Shown here piece after piece: positions 8,687 through 17,883 of a stretch of 52,822 nt of DNA. The stretch is from SAR202 cluster bacterium Io17-Chloro-G6 (lineage in GTDB: Bacteria > Chloroflexota > Dehalococcoidia > UBA3495), in NCBI GenBank assembly GCA_002816585.1, contig MUCT01000026.1, positions 1 through 52,822 on the forward strand, written 5' to 3'. A program made the position numbers and the translations under genes. The notes beneath the pieces are model-generated. The model searched no databases, had not been told where the DNA came from, and worked only from the letters and a program-made list of their open reading frames with translations. Numbering within the stretch: the first letter of the stretch is position 1; every line of letters starts with the position of its first letter.

Positions 8687-10177
8687 ATGAAGCTATACAA
8701 CACCTTGAGCGGCGATGCCCAAGAGTTCGCTCCCGCCGACGGCAAGACAGTCAAGATGTACGTCTGCGGTGTGACCCCCTATTCTTCCACCCACGTGGGA
8801 CACGCTCTTAGCTACGTTGCCTTCGACACCCTGCGCCGGTATTTGGAATTCCTGGGCTTCACGGTGAAGCACGTCCAGAATTTCACGGATGTCGATGACA
8901 AGATTATTCAACGGGCCCAGGAACAGGGGATCGAACCCGATGAGTTGGCTGAACGGTACATCGAAGATTTCTACAGCACTATGGACCGCCTTAATATTCA
9001 GCGGGCCCACGTTTACCCCAGGGCTACCCAGGAGATCGGTCCCATCATCGAGACCATCCAGACCCTGGTGGATAACAGCTCCGCCTACCCCGCAGGCGGC
9101 GATGTCTTCTTCCGGGTCACCAAGAAGGCCGACTACGGGAAGCTCAGCCACCGGACCCTGGACGGTATGCAGGCCGGCTCCAGGATCGAAATCGACGAGA
9201 ACAAAGAACACCCAATGGATTTTGTCCTCTGGAAGAGCGCACGCCCGGGAGAACCGTCCTGGGAAAGTCCTTGGGGGCCCGGCCGGCCTGGCTGGCACAT
9301 AGAATGCACCGCCATGTCCATGACCTACCTGGGCGCGACGTTGGACATCCATGGCGGCGGCCAGGACTTGATCTTCCCCCACCACGAGAACGAGATCGCT
9401 CAGAGCGAGGCGTCCACCGGTGAGGCGCCCTTCTCCCACTACTGGGTGCACAATGGCCTGTTGCAACTGGGCGAAGACAAGATGAGCAAGTCCCTGGGCA
9501 ACCTGGTTTCGGTGGAAGAGGCCCTGGGCAAGTACACCCCCGACTCCATCCGCCTGTATTTCCTAAGCTCGCATTACCGCAGTCCGCTGAGTTACACCGA
9601 CGAAGGCTGCGGTGCCATGGAGCGGAGCGCCGACCGCCTGCGCCACGCCCTAAGGTCCGGACCTGAGACCAAGTCTGGTGGCGAGCCGATGGACCCGGCC
9701 CCCTTCGAAGAGCAGTTCATGGCCGGCATGGACGACGACTTGAACACCCCCAAAGCGTTGGCGGCAATGTTCGATCTCTCCCGGGAGATGAACCGGCAGC
9801 GGGACGCCGGACACTCCATCGCCGCCGCCCAAGACCGCCTGCGCCATCTGGGCTCCATATTGGGTCTGACCTTCCAAGAAAGGGAGGTGGCCCTGAACAT
9901 CGACGCAGAATCCTACTCCGATATACTGCAGAGCCTAAGGGAACAGCTCGCTGAGTCCGGACTGGGTGAGTTGGCCGGCCTTATCGCCGAGGAAGCATCC
10001 CCGGATTCCGACGTGTCCGGGCCGGACATCGACCGTTTGGTGGTCCTTCGCGCCAGTTGCCGCGAGCACAAGCAGTACGCCCTGGCCGACGACATTCGCG
10101 GCTGGCTGGAAGGCCAGGGTATTACCGTGGAAGACTCGGCAGCGGGCAGCATCTGGGAGTACCGGCCCACTTCTTGA
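8687..10177 (+). CDS. cysS: Cysteinyl-tRNA synthetase
   Basis: A 496-residue class I synthetase that charges tRNA-Cys. The HIGH-type motif reads THVGHA, and the KMSKS motif is intact near residue 265. Zinc ligands are visible in YVCGVTPY, GWHIECTAMS and the HGGGQDLIFPHHENE stretch. The DALR-like anticodon-binding region and the C-terminal domain are present, so the protein is full length. It follows ispF after 55 bases and belongs to the same plus-strand run. Confidence 0.97.
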   Translation: MKLYNTLSGDAQEFAPADGKTVKMYVCGVTPYSSTHVGHALSYVAFDTLRRYLEFLGFTVKHVQNFTDVDDKIIQRAQEQGIEPDELAERYIEDFYSTMDRLNIQRAHVYPRATQEIGPIIETIQTLVDNSSAYPAGGDVFFRVTKKADYGKLSHRTLDGMQAGSRIEIDENKEHPMDFVLWKSARPGEPSWESPWGPGRPGWHIECTAMSMTYLGATLDIHGGGQDLIFPHHENEIAQSEASTGEAPFSHYWVHNGLLQLGEDKMSKSLGNLVSVEEALGKYTPDSIRLYFLSSHYRSPLSYTDEGCGAMERSADRLRHALRSGPETKSGGEPMDPAPFEEQFMAGMDDDLNTPKALAAMFDLSREMNRQRDAGHSIAAAQDRLRHLGSILGLTFQEREVALNIDAESYSDILQSLREQLAESGLGELAGLIAEEASPDSDVSGPDIDRLVVLRASCREHKQYALADDIRGWLEGQGITVEDSAAGSIWEYRPTS

Positions 10178-10217
10178 TCGAACCTGCCACAGGCTTCCGT
10201 ACGCGGAGCCAAAACTG

Positions 10218-11621
10218 ATGCCCAATACCGCCTTGTCCGATACACTGATCGATTCCCTGACCCAAGTCCTGGGGCGGGAGAACGTCCTCACCGACCCCTA
10301 CGACCTGGACCGCTACTCGGGCGACGCACTCTCTCCCACACGCGCCTTCGGCGCTGAAGACTCCTTCGACCGGCTGGCCGACGTGGTGGCGCGCCCCGGC
10401 TCCACCAAGGACGTCAGCGCCGTTTTAGAGCTGGCAAACGCGTTTGGCACGCCGGTGATCCCCTTCGGCGCCGGCACGGGCGTTATGGGCGCCACAGTCC
10501 CTGCCTTGGGGGGCATCGTGTTGGACCTGCAGCGCATGAATAAGATTCTAGCCATCAACACCACGGACATGACCGCCGAGGTTGAGGCCGGCGTGGTTTT
10601 GGAAGACCTGGAAAACGCCCTTTTCCCCCTAGGGCTTATGCCCGGCCACGACCCCTACAGCGTGCCCATCGCCACCGTAGCCGGGACCATATCCACCAAC
10701 GGCGTGGGCTACCGGGCCGGGGCTCACGGCCCCATGGGAGACCAAGTTGTCGCCCTGGAAGCAGTGCTGCCTGACGGACGGGTAATGAGCACCCGCGCCG
10801 TTCCCAATCAGTCTTCTGGCCCCAGCCTGAAACATCTCTTCATCGGCTCGGAGGGTGTCTTTGGTGTTATCACGAAGGCCACCATCCGGGTGTTCCGCCT
10901 GCCCGAGGCCCAGGTATTTCGCGGCGTCGCCTTCGACACCTTTGACCAGGGGTTCAACGCCGCCGTGGAAATGTTCGCCCTGGGCGTGCGGCCGACTCTG
11001 GTGGACCTGACCGAAGAGGACGACGGCATCATGTTTCACCTGCTCTTCGAGGGATTCAACGAAGGCGTTCAAGCCAACGAGAAGCGGGCCTTGGCGGTGT
11101 GCGCCCAGTTCGGAGGCCGATCACTCGGTCCGAACCCCACAACCGCCTACTGGGAAGACCGGCGCCAGTCCGCGGAGAACTACAAGGCGTCGGCCCTGGG
11201 CAAGCCTCGCAGTGTCCGCTGGAGCCGCTGGCGGGGGCGGCGCGGTTTCGATTATCTGCATCTTGGCCTGCCCATCTCCAGGGTGTTGGAGTACAAGAAA
11301 CGGAGCGACGAAATCATGTCTCAGGGAGGGGTGCGCGCCACCGAGTACGCCATCTGGTCGCGTCCTGAACTCTTCTCCATGCTCATCGTCCCAGAGTCGG
11401 GCTCAGCGGCCGGCTCCAGGGAGCAGTTGGGCAAGACCGTCGAGCAGGTGCTGCAACTGGCCCAGGACATGGGCGGGGTGATGGAGTACTGCCACGGCGT
11501 GGGCGTCAAGCTGAACCACCTGTTGGCCCGGGAGATGGGAGCGGGTCAAGAAGTGGTGCAGGCCCTGAAACGGGCTCTGGACCCCAACAACATCATGAAC
11601 CCCGGAAAACTGGGGCTCTAG
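10218..11621 (+). CDS. FAD-linked oxidase (FAD-PCMH type, GlcD-like)
   Basis: A 467-residue flavoprotein with the FAD-binding PCMH fold. The pyrophosphate-binding part is VIPFGAGTGVMGATVPALGG, followed by the second FAD segment GTISTNGVGYRAGAHGPMGD and the C-terminal end LDPNNIMNPGKLGL, typical of glycolate/D-lactate oxidase and alkyldihydroxyacetonephosphate-synthase relatives. It probably oxidises a 2-hydroxy acid. The open frame extends upstream inside cysS, but the ATG at 10218, 40 bases after cysS, matches the family's N-terminus. The LLM gene follows 24 bases downstream, so both are probably co-transcribed. Confidence 0.88.
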   Translation: MPNTALSDTLIDSLTQVLGRENVLTDPYDLDRYSGDALSPTRAFGAEDSFDRLADVVARPGSTKDVSAVLELANAFGTPVIPFGAGTGVMGATVPALGGIVLDLQRMNKILAINTTDMTAEVEAGVVLEDLENALFPLGLMPGHDPYSVPIATVAGTISTNGVGYRAGAHGPMGDQVVALEAVLPDGRVMSTRAVPNQSSGPSLKHLFIGSEGVFGVITKATIRVFRLPEAQVFRGVAFDTFDQGFNAAVEMFALGVRPTLVDLTEEDDGIMFHLLFEGFNEGVQANEKRALAVCAQFGGRSLGPNPTTAYWEDRRQSAENYKASALGKPRSVRWSRWRGRRGFDYLHLGLPISRVLEYKKRSDEIMSQGGVRATEYAIWSRPELFSMLIVPESGSAAGSREQLGKTVEQVLQLAQDMGGVMEYCHGVGVKLNHLLAREMGAGQEVVQALKRALDPNNIMNPGKLGL

Positions 11622-11645
11622 TTCGGAACCCAAAAAGGGGCAGAT

Positions 11646-12704
11646 ATGGAATTCGGACTTCAGTTCTTTCCCGACGTCGGCCCAGCGGAAAAATCGGGGC
11701 AACAGTACTGGAACGAATGCCTGAGTTTGGTCGATCTTTGCGACGAACTTGGCTACACCCAGGTGCGGACCGTTGAGCATTACTTCGAGCCGTACGGCGG
11801 CTACAGCCCCTCGCCTCATATGTTCCTCACGGCAGCTTCCCAGCGCACCAGCAAGGCCCGTCTGTTGACCGGCGCGGTGCTGCCCATATTCAACCACCCT
11901 CTCAAGATAGCCGGCGAGATCGGCATGTTGGACGCCATATCCAACGGCCGCTTGGACTGCGGCTTTGGGCGTGCTTTCCTGCCTCACGAGTTCCAGCGCT
12001 TCGACCGCACTATGGACGAGAGCCGGGCCCGGTTCGACGAGGGAGTGGAGGCGGTGCGGAAGCTATTGGAGGAGGAAAACGTAACCTTCAATGGCCAATT
12101 TCACCGATTCAATAATGTGACCTCGTTGCCCAGGCCGACCCAACAGCCGCGCCCGCCCTTTTGGGTTGCGGCCCTAGGCACCCCTGCGTCAATGCAGACC
12201 GCCGGCGAGAATGGCTACAACCTGATGTTGGTGCCCTTTGGCGGACCACAGATGCGGGAAGCCATCGGGATCTACCGGGAAGCCTGGCGGATAGCAGGAC
12301 ACTCTGGCGACGGCAAGATTGCCCTGGGTTTCCACATGTTCTGCCATCAAGACCGCGAAGAGGCTCACCGTATCGCAAAGCCGAACATCACCGCCTATTT
12401 CAAGTCGCTGGTGGCCGCCGCCGAGCAGGATTCGGGCTGGGGGGCCGGAACCTCGTCACGCGACTACCCCGGCTACGACAGCCACCTGGACAAATTGCGT
12501 GCCGCCAACTTCGACTCGCTACTAAACGGCGGCGCTATCTGGGTGGGCACCCCGGAAGACGTGCGGCAGCAGATATCCGCCTACGCGGAAGAGGTGGGGG
12601 GATTCGACACTGCATCGCTCCAAGTCAACTTCCACCTGGTGTCGGAACCGGATGCGGCAGCGTCCATGCGGCTCTTCGCACAAGAAGTTATCCCCTCGTT
12701 CTAA
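11646..12704 (+). CDS. LLM class flavin-dependent oxidoreductase
   Basis: A 352-residue bacterial-luciferase-like TIM-barrel protein. It should use reduced FMN or F420 for monooxygenation or hydride transfer. Family features are the N-terminal MEFGLQFFPD strand, the VRTVEHYFEPYGGYSPSPHMFL segment, GRLDCGFGRAF after the second barrel part, and WVGTPEDVRQQI near the end. The ATG at 11646 follows AAAGGGGC. It ends the plus-strand run that begins at the PIN/TRAM gene. The substrate is unknown. Confidence 0.9.
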   Translation: MEFGLQFFPDVGPAEKSGQQYWNECLSLVDLCDELGYTQVRTVEHYFEPYGGYSPSPHMFLTAASQRTSKARLLTGAVLPIFNHPLKIAGEIGMLDAISNGRLDCGFGRAFLPHEFQRFDRTMDESRARFDEGVEAVRKLLEEENVTFNGQFHRFNNVTSLPRPTQQPRPPFWVAALGTPASMQTAGENGYNLMLVPFGGPQMREAIGIYREAWRIAGHSGDGKIALGFHMFCHQDREEAHRIAKPNITAYFKSLVAAAEQDSGWGAGTSSRDYPGYDSHLDKLRAANFDSLLNGGAIWVGTPEDVRQQISAYAEEVGGFDTASLQVNFHLVSEPDAAASMRLFAQEVIPSF

Positions 12705-12852
12705 TCCTGCATCTTTTAATGCTGATTGTTACGCAATCAGTTAATACCACTGGTCTATCGGGTATATTTTCCAGATATTCGTTAAGGTTAACCCTATTGT
12801 GACGTGATATCCAACATCATGAAATCCAATGAAGCTAGACACACAATATACG

Positions 12853-12881
12853 TTGACACAATAAAGGCCCGGGTGTATCAT
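12853..12881 (+). promoter_or_regulatory. Near-consensus sigma-70-type promoter
   Basis: TTGACA at 12853-12858, a 17-base spacer, and TATCAT at 12876-12881: six of six and five of six matches to the housekeeping consensus. The surrounding DNA (12705-12962) is markedly AT-rich compared with the genes. Transcription should begin near 12888, giving a leader of about 75 bases before the small gene at 12963. Confidence 0.7.
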
Positions 12882-12962
12882 ATATATAGATTAAGTAGCG
12901 ATAGTATTATCGTGAAACAAAATACTTAAGTGGACGGGAGTCCAAAGGCAAGGGAATAAGAA

Positions 12963-13157
12963 ATGGCAAAGGCAAACAAGCACAAACACGAGCATCCGAA
13001 CTTTTTGCATCTGGGCGCAGTACTACACCAAATGGAAGATGGCGTTGTGGCCGCCTACGATTGGCTGTCTGGCCCGCCCATGAGCGAACAAGAACGGGTC
13101 CAGCAAAGGCTGGCCGAGACCGAGCACATCCGGCGCGCAAGCGGGTACGGCCTCTAA
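12963..13157 (+). CDS. Small protein of unknown function (64 residues)
   Basis: A 64-residue acidic/His-containing protein beginning MAKANKHKHEHPNFLHL. The core LEDGVVAAYDWLSGP-like stretch is here QMEDGVVAAYDWLSGPPMSE, followed by a charged helix QERVQQRLAETEHIRR. I do not recognise a characterised family, although short proteins with an AYDWLSGP core seem recurrent in related lineages (from memory, untested). Evidence that it is real: a near-consensus promoter about 80 bases upstream, AAGGGAATAAG before the ATG, and a strong terminator 24 bases after the stop, making it a stand-alone, probably well-expressed unit. Confidence 0.7.
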   Translation: MAKANKHKHEHPNFLHLGAVLHQMEDGVVAAYDWLSGPPMSEQERVQQRLAETEHIRRASGYGL

Positions 13158-13181
13158 GAAAGACCCCTACCTCTCGAATCT

Positions 13182-13217
13182 GTGGCGGCAGTTTGTTTTA
13201 CTGCCGCCACTTTTTTT
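13182..13217 (+). terminator. Intrinsic terminator
   Basis: A perfect 10-bp stem (GTGGCGGCAG / CTGCCGCCAC) with a nine-base loop, followed directly by seven T. It ends the small gene at 12963-13157. The facing OCD-family gene ends at 13266, so the hairpin also separates convergent transcripts. Confidence 0.92.
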
Positions 13218-13265
13218 GCCCGGTTCCTCTTCTGATCACCCGATTCTGTCGGGACCCTCGCGCTT

Positions 13266-14228
13266 CTAGAAAGGCAGTTCCTGACCGATCCCTTGTTCTT
13301 TGGCCTTGTTGTACACCAAATGGGCTGCCGCAATGTCCTCGAGGGCGAGACCCATGGACTCAAACAATGTAATTGAGCCGGGCGATGGACGGCCTGTGAC
13401 CCGTCCGGCCACCACGTCCTGCAGTTCATTGGCCATGTCCCAGCGAAACGTCCCCCTGGGCTCCAACCACAGCAAGTCGCCACACTCAATCTTGGCCTGG
13501 TCCAGGTCGTCCACCACGATGACCTCCGAGCGGAGCACCGCCTCTTCGTCGATCTCCCGACGCATCCAATGGTTCCCACCGGCGGCGTTGATATGGGCGC
13601 CGGGCGACAGCCATTCACCCAGCAACGCCGGCTCCCGTGCCGAGGTTATAACGATCACGACGTCAGCCCCTTCAACGCACTCCTGTGCGCTCCCCACCGC
13701 GGTCACTTCCAAATTCAGGCTCTCGCTGCTGCGCCTGGCAAACTCCTCACGGCGCTCTTCCCGGCGGCTGAACACCCGCACCCCCTTGATGTTGCGGACC
13801 GAGCCAACCGCCTCCAACTGAGTACGGGCCTGGAAACCGGACCCGATCACTGCCACGGTGGCGGCGTCTTCTTTGGCCATGTACTTGGTGGCCACCCCGC
13901 TGGCAGCTCCGGTGCGTATCTGCCCCAGGCGGCCTGCCTCCATGCAGGACAGCAGCCCGCCGGTCTCATAGTCGTAAAGCATGACAATCATCTTGGCCGA
14001 GCCGGACCCTCCGAACGAGGGGTAGGCCTTGTACCCAAAGACGCCGTGACCGGCGTCCGATGCCGCCATAAAGTGGAAGAATCCCCCCGGCATGCGGATC
14101 CGGTTCCGCGGCTTGTTATCCACTTTGCCCTCTCCGGCGTGGGCGAAGGCCCGGTCTACCACGTCGATGCACTCGTTCATTGGCAGCAGTTGGGCCACTT
14201 CCTGGTCGTTCAAAAACAGGGCCATCAT
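13266..14228 (-). CDS. Ornithine cyclodeaminase / mu-crystallin family protein
   Basis: A 320-residue NAD(P)-dependent protein. The dinucleotide-binding motif is VAVIGSGFQA (GSGFQA at 129-134). The substrate-side motif FGYKAYP contains Lys67, and RTGAASGVATKYMA precedes the Rossmann core as in the family. Members act as ornithine cyclodeaminases, alanine dehydrogenases or imine reductases, so the substrate is open. Two adjacent ATG codons (14228, 14225) are possible starts behind GGAG. It is divergent from the hydroxyacid dehydrogenase gene across a 200-base gap. Confidence 0.9.
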   Translation of the reverse strand: MMALFLNDQEVAQLLPMNECIDVVDRAFAHAGEGKVDNKPRNRIRMPGGFFHFMAASDAGHGVFGYKAYPSFGGSGSAKMIVMLYDYETGGLLSCMEAGRLGQIRTGAASGVATKYMAKEDAATVAVIGSGFQARTQLEAVGSVRNIKGVRVFSRREERREEFARRSSESLNLEVTAVGSAQECVEGADVVIVITSAREPALLGEWLSPGAHINAAGGNHWMRREIDEEAVLRSEVIVVDDLDQAKIECGDLLWLEPRGTFRWDMANELQDVVAGRVTGRPSPGSITLFESMGLALEDIAAAHLVYNKAKEQGIGQELPF

Positions 14229-14428
14229 TTTCTCCGGGCCATCATGGTTCGCTGCCTGTGGCCAGGCACGAGCGAAGCCCAGTATAGCACTGGGGATTAA
14301 GCCAGAATAGGCGTCAAAATCGCGGCTCCCTTTGCTACAATTACGGGGCGGTTAGGGCATCTTTGCCACCTACGTTTGTTTCGCGGTATTCTGGCCGTAA
14401 TTCTTGAATCAAGGGGAAGTATCCACCG

Positions 14429-15421
14429 ATGCACAAACCACGCGTTTACGTAACCCGGCAGATCTTTCCCGACGCGCTGGATATGATCGAGAAAGCCGCC
14501 GAGTTGGAGGTATGGGCTGACGACGTGCCGCCTACACCAGAGCAACTGCGGGAGCTGTTATCGGACGCCGACGGGGCATTGATCAACGTTATGGACCGGA
14601 TCGACGTACCCCTGTTGGAGGCCGCCCCCAATCTCAGAGTGCTGAGTCAAGTGGCGGTGGGGCTGGACAACATCGACATTCCTGAGGCCACCAAGCGAGG
14701 GGTCCTATTGGGCTACACTCCGGGGGTTTTGGCCAAGGCGACCGCCGACCTGGCCTTTGCCCTATTACTGGCCGCCGCACGTAGAGTGGTGGAAAGCGAC
14801 AAGTGGGTCCGTGGCGGCAATTGGAAGATCGCTCACCACCCCATGTTCTGGCTAGGCTCCGAGGTCAACGGCAGCACTCTGGGCATCATCGGACTCGGTG
14901 GGATAGGCCTGGAGACGGCCAAGCGGGGCTTGGGATTCGACATGAAGGTTATCTACTATTCCCGCACCAGAAAACCCGATCTGGAAGCGGAGTACGGCTT
15001 TGAATACGCCAAAATGGACCAAGTGCTGGCCAACTCCGACTTCCTTTCTCTCCACGTTCCCCTGACGCCAGAGACCCAACACTACATCGGCGAAAAGCAG
15101 CTAAAGATGATGAAGGCCTCGGCCATCTTGGTGAATCTCTCCCGAGGACCGGTGGTTGACACCAAGGCTCTATACAGAGCGCTGACCAAGGGCTGGATCG
15201 CCGGGGCGGGGCTGGATGTGTTCGACCCCGAACCGATTCCCGCCGACCACCCGATCCTCAGTCTCGACAACGTGGTGGTGTTGCCCCACATCGGCAGCGC
15301 ATCCAACCGGTCCCGGCGGGAGATGTGTCTCTTGGCGGCAAGGAACCTGTTGGCCGGCCTCAGCGGGGAGCGGCTGGAGCATTGCGTCAACCCAGAGTTG
15401 TACGAGACGCTGGGCATCTGA
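14429..15421 (+). CDS. D-2-hydroxyacid dehydrogenase (glyoxylate/hydroxypyruvate reductase type)
   Basis: A 330-residue NAD(P)-dependent dehydrogenase. The nucleotide-binding motif GLGGIG is at 155-160 and the catalytic triad is visible as Arg239 (NLSRGPVVD), Glu268 (FDPEPI) and His287 (LPHIGSA). The order of motifs matches GyaR/GhrB-like reductases that interconvert glyoxylate or hydroxypyruvate and their hydroxyacids. The ATG at 14429 follows AAGGGGAAG. Its 3' end is 44 bases from tRNA-Ser on the other strand. Confidence 0.93.
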   Translation: MHKPRVYVTRQIFPDALDMIEKAAELEVWADDVPPTPEQLRELLSDADGALINVMDRIDVPLLEAAPNLRVLSQVAVGLDNIDIPEATKRGVLLGYTPGVLAKATADLAFALLLAAARRVVESDKWVRGGNWKIAHHPMFWLGSEVNGSTLGIIGLGGIGLETAKRGLGFDMKVIYYSRTRKPDLEAEYGFEYAKMDQVLANSDFLSLHVPLTPETQHYIGEKQLKMMKASAILVNLSRGPVVDTKALYRALTKGWIAGAGLDVFDPEPIPADHPILSLDNVVVLPHIGSASNRSRREMCLLAARNLLAGLSGERLEHCVNPELYETLGI

Positions 15422-15465
15422 CCCAGGATGGCGAGTCGACGGTGACAGAGGGTGAGGAAGAACGA

Positions 15466-15555
15466 TGGCGGAGAGGGCGGGATTCGAACCCGCGAGAAGC
15501 TTGCGCCCCTACGCGATTTCCAGTCGCGCCCGTTCGTCCACTCCGGCACCTCTCC
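15466..15555 (-). tRNA. tRNA-Ser (anticodon GGA)
   Basis: A 90-base class II tRNA read on the minus strand. The acceptor stem GGAGAGG pairs perfectly with CCTCTCC, the anticodon loop is CTGGAAA (anticodon GGA), there is a long variable arm, the T-loop reads TTCGAAT, the discriminator is G and the CCA end is encoded. Confidence 0.97.
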
Positions 15556-15731
15556 TGCTTGGCGGGGAATCCCCGCCCAGAGAACCCGGTTACGCCGCCG
15601 CTACGGTGAACTACAGCCAAGCCCGGGAACGCTGGGACATCAGCCATTATAAATACGGGCCGGTTCGGCTGTCCACAAACTCAGGCGTGGATTGTTCGGC
15701 TCCGCCCTTCAAATTGACACGGTTACTCCCC

Positions 15732-15737
15732 TATAAT
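15732..15737 (+). promoter_or_regulatory. Putative -10 box upstream of the Rieske gene
   Basis: A consensus TATAAT lies 75 bases before the Rieske ATG. The TTGACA upstream of it (about 15714-15719) is only 12 bases away, too close for normal spacing, and a weaker match lies at 17 bases. The -10 is therefore plausible but the promoter is not fully supported. Confidence 0.4.
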
Positions 15738-15811
15738 GTTGACGGTCCACCAAGACATTGGCGGTTCGCACAATACAGGTAGCCCAACCCTTCACAGGAG
15801 TAAATAACACT

Positions 15812-16135
15812 ATGGCCGATCCAGGCTTTGTAAAAGTTGCGCAGGTAAGTGAGATTAAACCCGGCGAGATGATCGCGGTTGAGGTAAACAACGAGCAGGT
15901 GCTCCTGGCCAACGTCAATGGCAGCATATATGCGGTCGACGACATTTGCTCCCACGCTTACGCTACATTGTCCGAGGGTGACCTAAACGGGGAAGAGGTC
16001 GAGTGCCCCCTCCATGGCGGTTCCTTCAATGTGACCACGGGAGAGGTATTGGCTCCGCCAGCCGACGAGGCCGTCCGTGTCTACAAGGTGCAGATCGAGG
16101 GTGACGACATCCTGGTCGCGCCGCCCAACAGCTAA
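15812..16135 (+). CDS. Rieske [2Fe-2S] ferredoxin
   Basis: A 107-residue soluble Rieske protein of the type used with aromatic-ring dioxygenases or as the NirD-like small subunit. The cluster ligands are Cys46 and His48 (ICSHAYATL) and Cys65 and His68 (ECPLHGGSF). AGGAG at 15796-15800 precedes the ATG. No oxygenase subunit is adjacent, so the partner is unknown. Confidence 0.92.
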   Translation: MADPGFVKVAQVSEIKPGEMIAVEVNNEQVLLANVNGSIYAVDDICSHAYATLSEGDLNGEEVECPLHGGSFNVTTGEVLAPPADEAVRVYKVQIEGDDILVAPPNS

Positions 16136-16182
16136 GCCCGTCATTCGTCTGCCGTCAGACTCACGAAAAACTTGCCAGACAC

Positions 16183-16806
16183 CTAGCCGAAGCCGGGGAT
16201 CCGGTCCATTATGTTCAGGAATCGGATCCCCGGCACTGGCCAATACACCATCCATACCTTGCCCCGCAGGTTGGCTTCGGGCACGGGTCCCCAGCTGCGG
16301 GAGTCGTTGCTCTGGTTCCGGTTGTCCCCTAAAACGTAATACTCGCCTTCTTTCAACCGGTACTCGGCTTTATTGGAACGGTCTGTTTCGGTCAGGTAGG
16401 GTTCTTCCAGAACGGCGCCATCTACAATCACCCTCCCATCCCTCATCTCAATCAATTCACCGGGCAACCCCACAATCCTCTTCACAAAGTCTTTTCTGGG
16501 GTTCTGAGGATTGGCATCGGGGAATTCGAATACAACGATGTCACTCCGTTTGGGTTCTCGGATGGCGTAGCGGGAAGATTGGTCCTCGCTCTCCCAGAAT
16601 GGGACGATCTTCGAAAGGCGGTCCATGTCGATCCGCAAGTATAGCAACCGGTTGACCAACAGGAACTGCCCGTGCTCCAGGGTGGGGTCCATGCTGCGGC
16701 CGTCTACCTTGAAGTTCCGGACAGTGGCCTGCAGCAACAAGAACACCACCACCGCCAGGACCAACGCCTCGATTATGTCTCTAGCAACACGTGTCAAAAA
16801 GGCCAA
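16183..16806 (-). CDS. lepB: Signal peptidase I
   Basis: A 207-residue type I signal peptidase that cuts Sec signal peptides at the outer face of the membrane. One N-terminal membrane segment (about residues 10-28) is followed by the catalytic Ser38 in GRSMDPTL and Lys109 in DFVKRIVGLPGE; the box LGDNRNQSNDSR is intact. It is complete and standard. A second S26 gene lies at 25894-26382. Confidence 0.94.
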   Translation of the reverse strand: MAFLTRVARDIIEALVLAVVVFLLLQATVRNFKVDGRSMDPTLEHGQFLLVNRLLYLRIDMDRLSKIVPFWESEDQSSRYAIREPKRSDIVVFEFPDANPQNPRKDFVKRIVGLPGELIEMRDGRVIVDGAVLEEPYLTETDRSNKAEYRLKEGEYYVLGDNRNQSNDSRSWGPVPEANLRGKVWMVYWPVPGIRFLNIMDRIPGFG

Positions 16807-16955
16807 TTCCCATCAGATACGAATAAACGTCTCAAAAAGTATAGCACCGGCCCCGCAGTAAATAGTGCCGTTTGTGCCTATTACTTCGGTCTGCTACAAT
16901 CGGCGCCTAGGTTGGCCAGGCCTAAACTAGCCGCAAATTACGGAGGGACCCGCCG

Positions 16956-17858
16956 ATGAGTTGGCGTTTCCAGTTGCTTGCCAAACCCTTCGGCAGCGTT
17001 ACCGAGGGCCCCGTCTGGGACGGCGAGAACCTGCTCTTCACCCACATCGCAACCAGCCGCATCATGCGGTGTGACGTCAAGACCGACGAGATCACGGTCT
17101 GGCGAGAGGGCACCAACCGCACCAACGGGCTGGCCCATGACACCGCGGGGCGGCTCTTCGGTTGCTGCTCCGGCGGCCGCGCCATCCTGCGTTTCGATCC
17201 CGATGGCAACAACGCGGTCATCGCTGACCAGGTCGAAGGCAAGAAGCTGAACACCCCCAACGACCTGGCCGTGGACGGTCAGGGCCGCGTCTGGTTCACC
17301 AACCCATGGAACGCCAACAATATCGACGCGACGGAGGTCCAAGAACTTGACCACCGTGCCGTGCTCTGCGCCACTCCCCAGTCGGATGGCAGCTACTCGG
17401 TGGCCCGGGTGGAGACCGACAGCACCATGCCCAACGGCATCTTGGTTTCCAGCGACGGCAAGACCCTCTATGTGGCCGAGAGCAACAGCGACGACCCCAG
17501 CATTGACCGGGAGCTGCGGGCCTACCCCATCCGTGACGACGGATCTCTGGGCCCCTACGACACGCTCCACGCCTTTGGCACCAACAAACGGGAAGCGCAG
17601 CGCGGAATCGACGGCATGTGCCTGGACCGGGAGGGCAACATCGTCGCCACCGCCGGTTGGCCGCAGTCGGGCCCCGGCCCCCTGATCTATGTCTTCGACC
17701 TCAGAGGCCGGGTCATTGAGACCCATCCGGTGCCCTGTATCCGGCCCACCAACTGCTGCTTCGGCGGTCCGGACCGCTCTACTTTGTTCGTGACCAGCGC
17801 GGAGGGGCATTTCTTCAAGGCCGAGACCGACATGGAAGGCTGGGCCCTATTCCCCTAG
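16956..17858 (+). CDS. SMP-30/gluconolactonase family protein
   Basis: A 300-residue six-bladed beta-propeller of the SMP-30/gluconolactonase/LRE family, likely a calcium-dependent lactonase or related hydrolase. Metal-site positions are visible as the early Glu in SVTEGPVWDG, the Asn in STMPNGILVS and the Asp in GIDGMCLD. The RBS CGGAGGG precedes the ATG. No signal peptide is seen. It diverges from the signal peptidase gene. Confidence 0.88.
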   Translation: MSWRFQLLAKPFGSVTEGPVWDGENLLFTHIATSRIMRCDVKTDEITVWREGTNRTNGLAHDTAGRLFGCCSGGRAILRFDPDGNNAVIADQVEGKKLNTPNDLAVDGQGRVWFTNPWNANNIDATEVQELDHRAVLCATPQSDGSYSVARVETDSTMPNGILVSSDGKTLYVAESNSDDPSIDRELRAYPIRDDGSLGPYDTLHAFGTNKREAQRGIDGMCLDREGNIVATAGWPQSGPGPLIYVFDLRGRVIETHPVPCIRPTNCCFGGPDRSTLFVTSAEGHFFKAETDMEGWALFP

Positions 17859-17883
17859 CCAGTGCCGGCTCAGCCGGGTTTTC

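Noticed and set aside
12722..12740. Hairpin CTGATTG/CAATCAG after the LLM gene as terminator
   Set aside because: The stem is short and AT-rich and there is no clean T-run; at best it is weak.
15452..15652. Open frames crossing tRNA-Ser on both strands
   Set aside because: They translate the tRNA sequence; similar false genes are common at tRNA loci.
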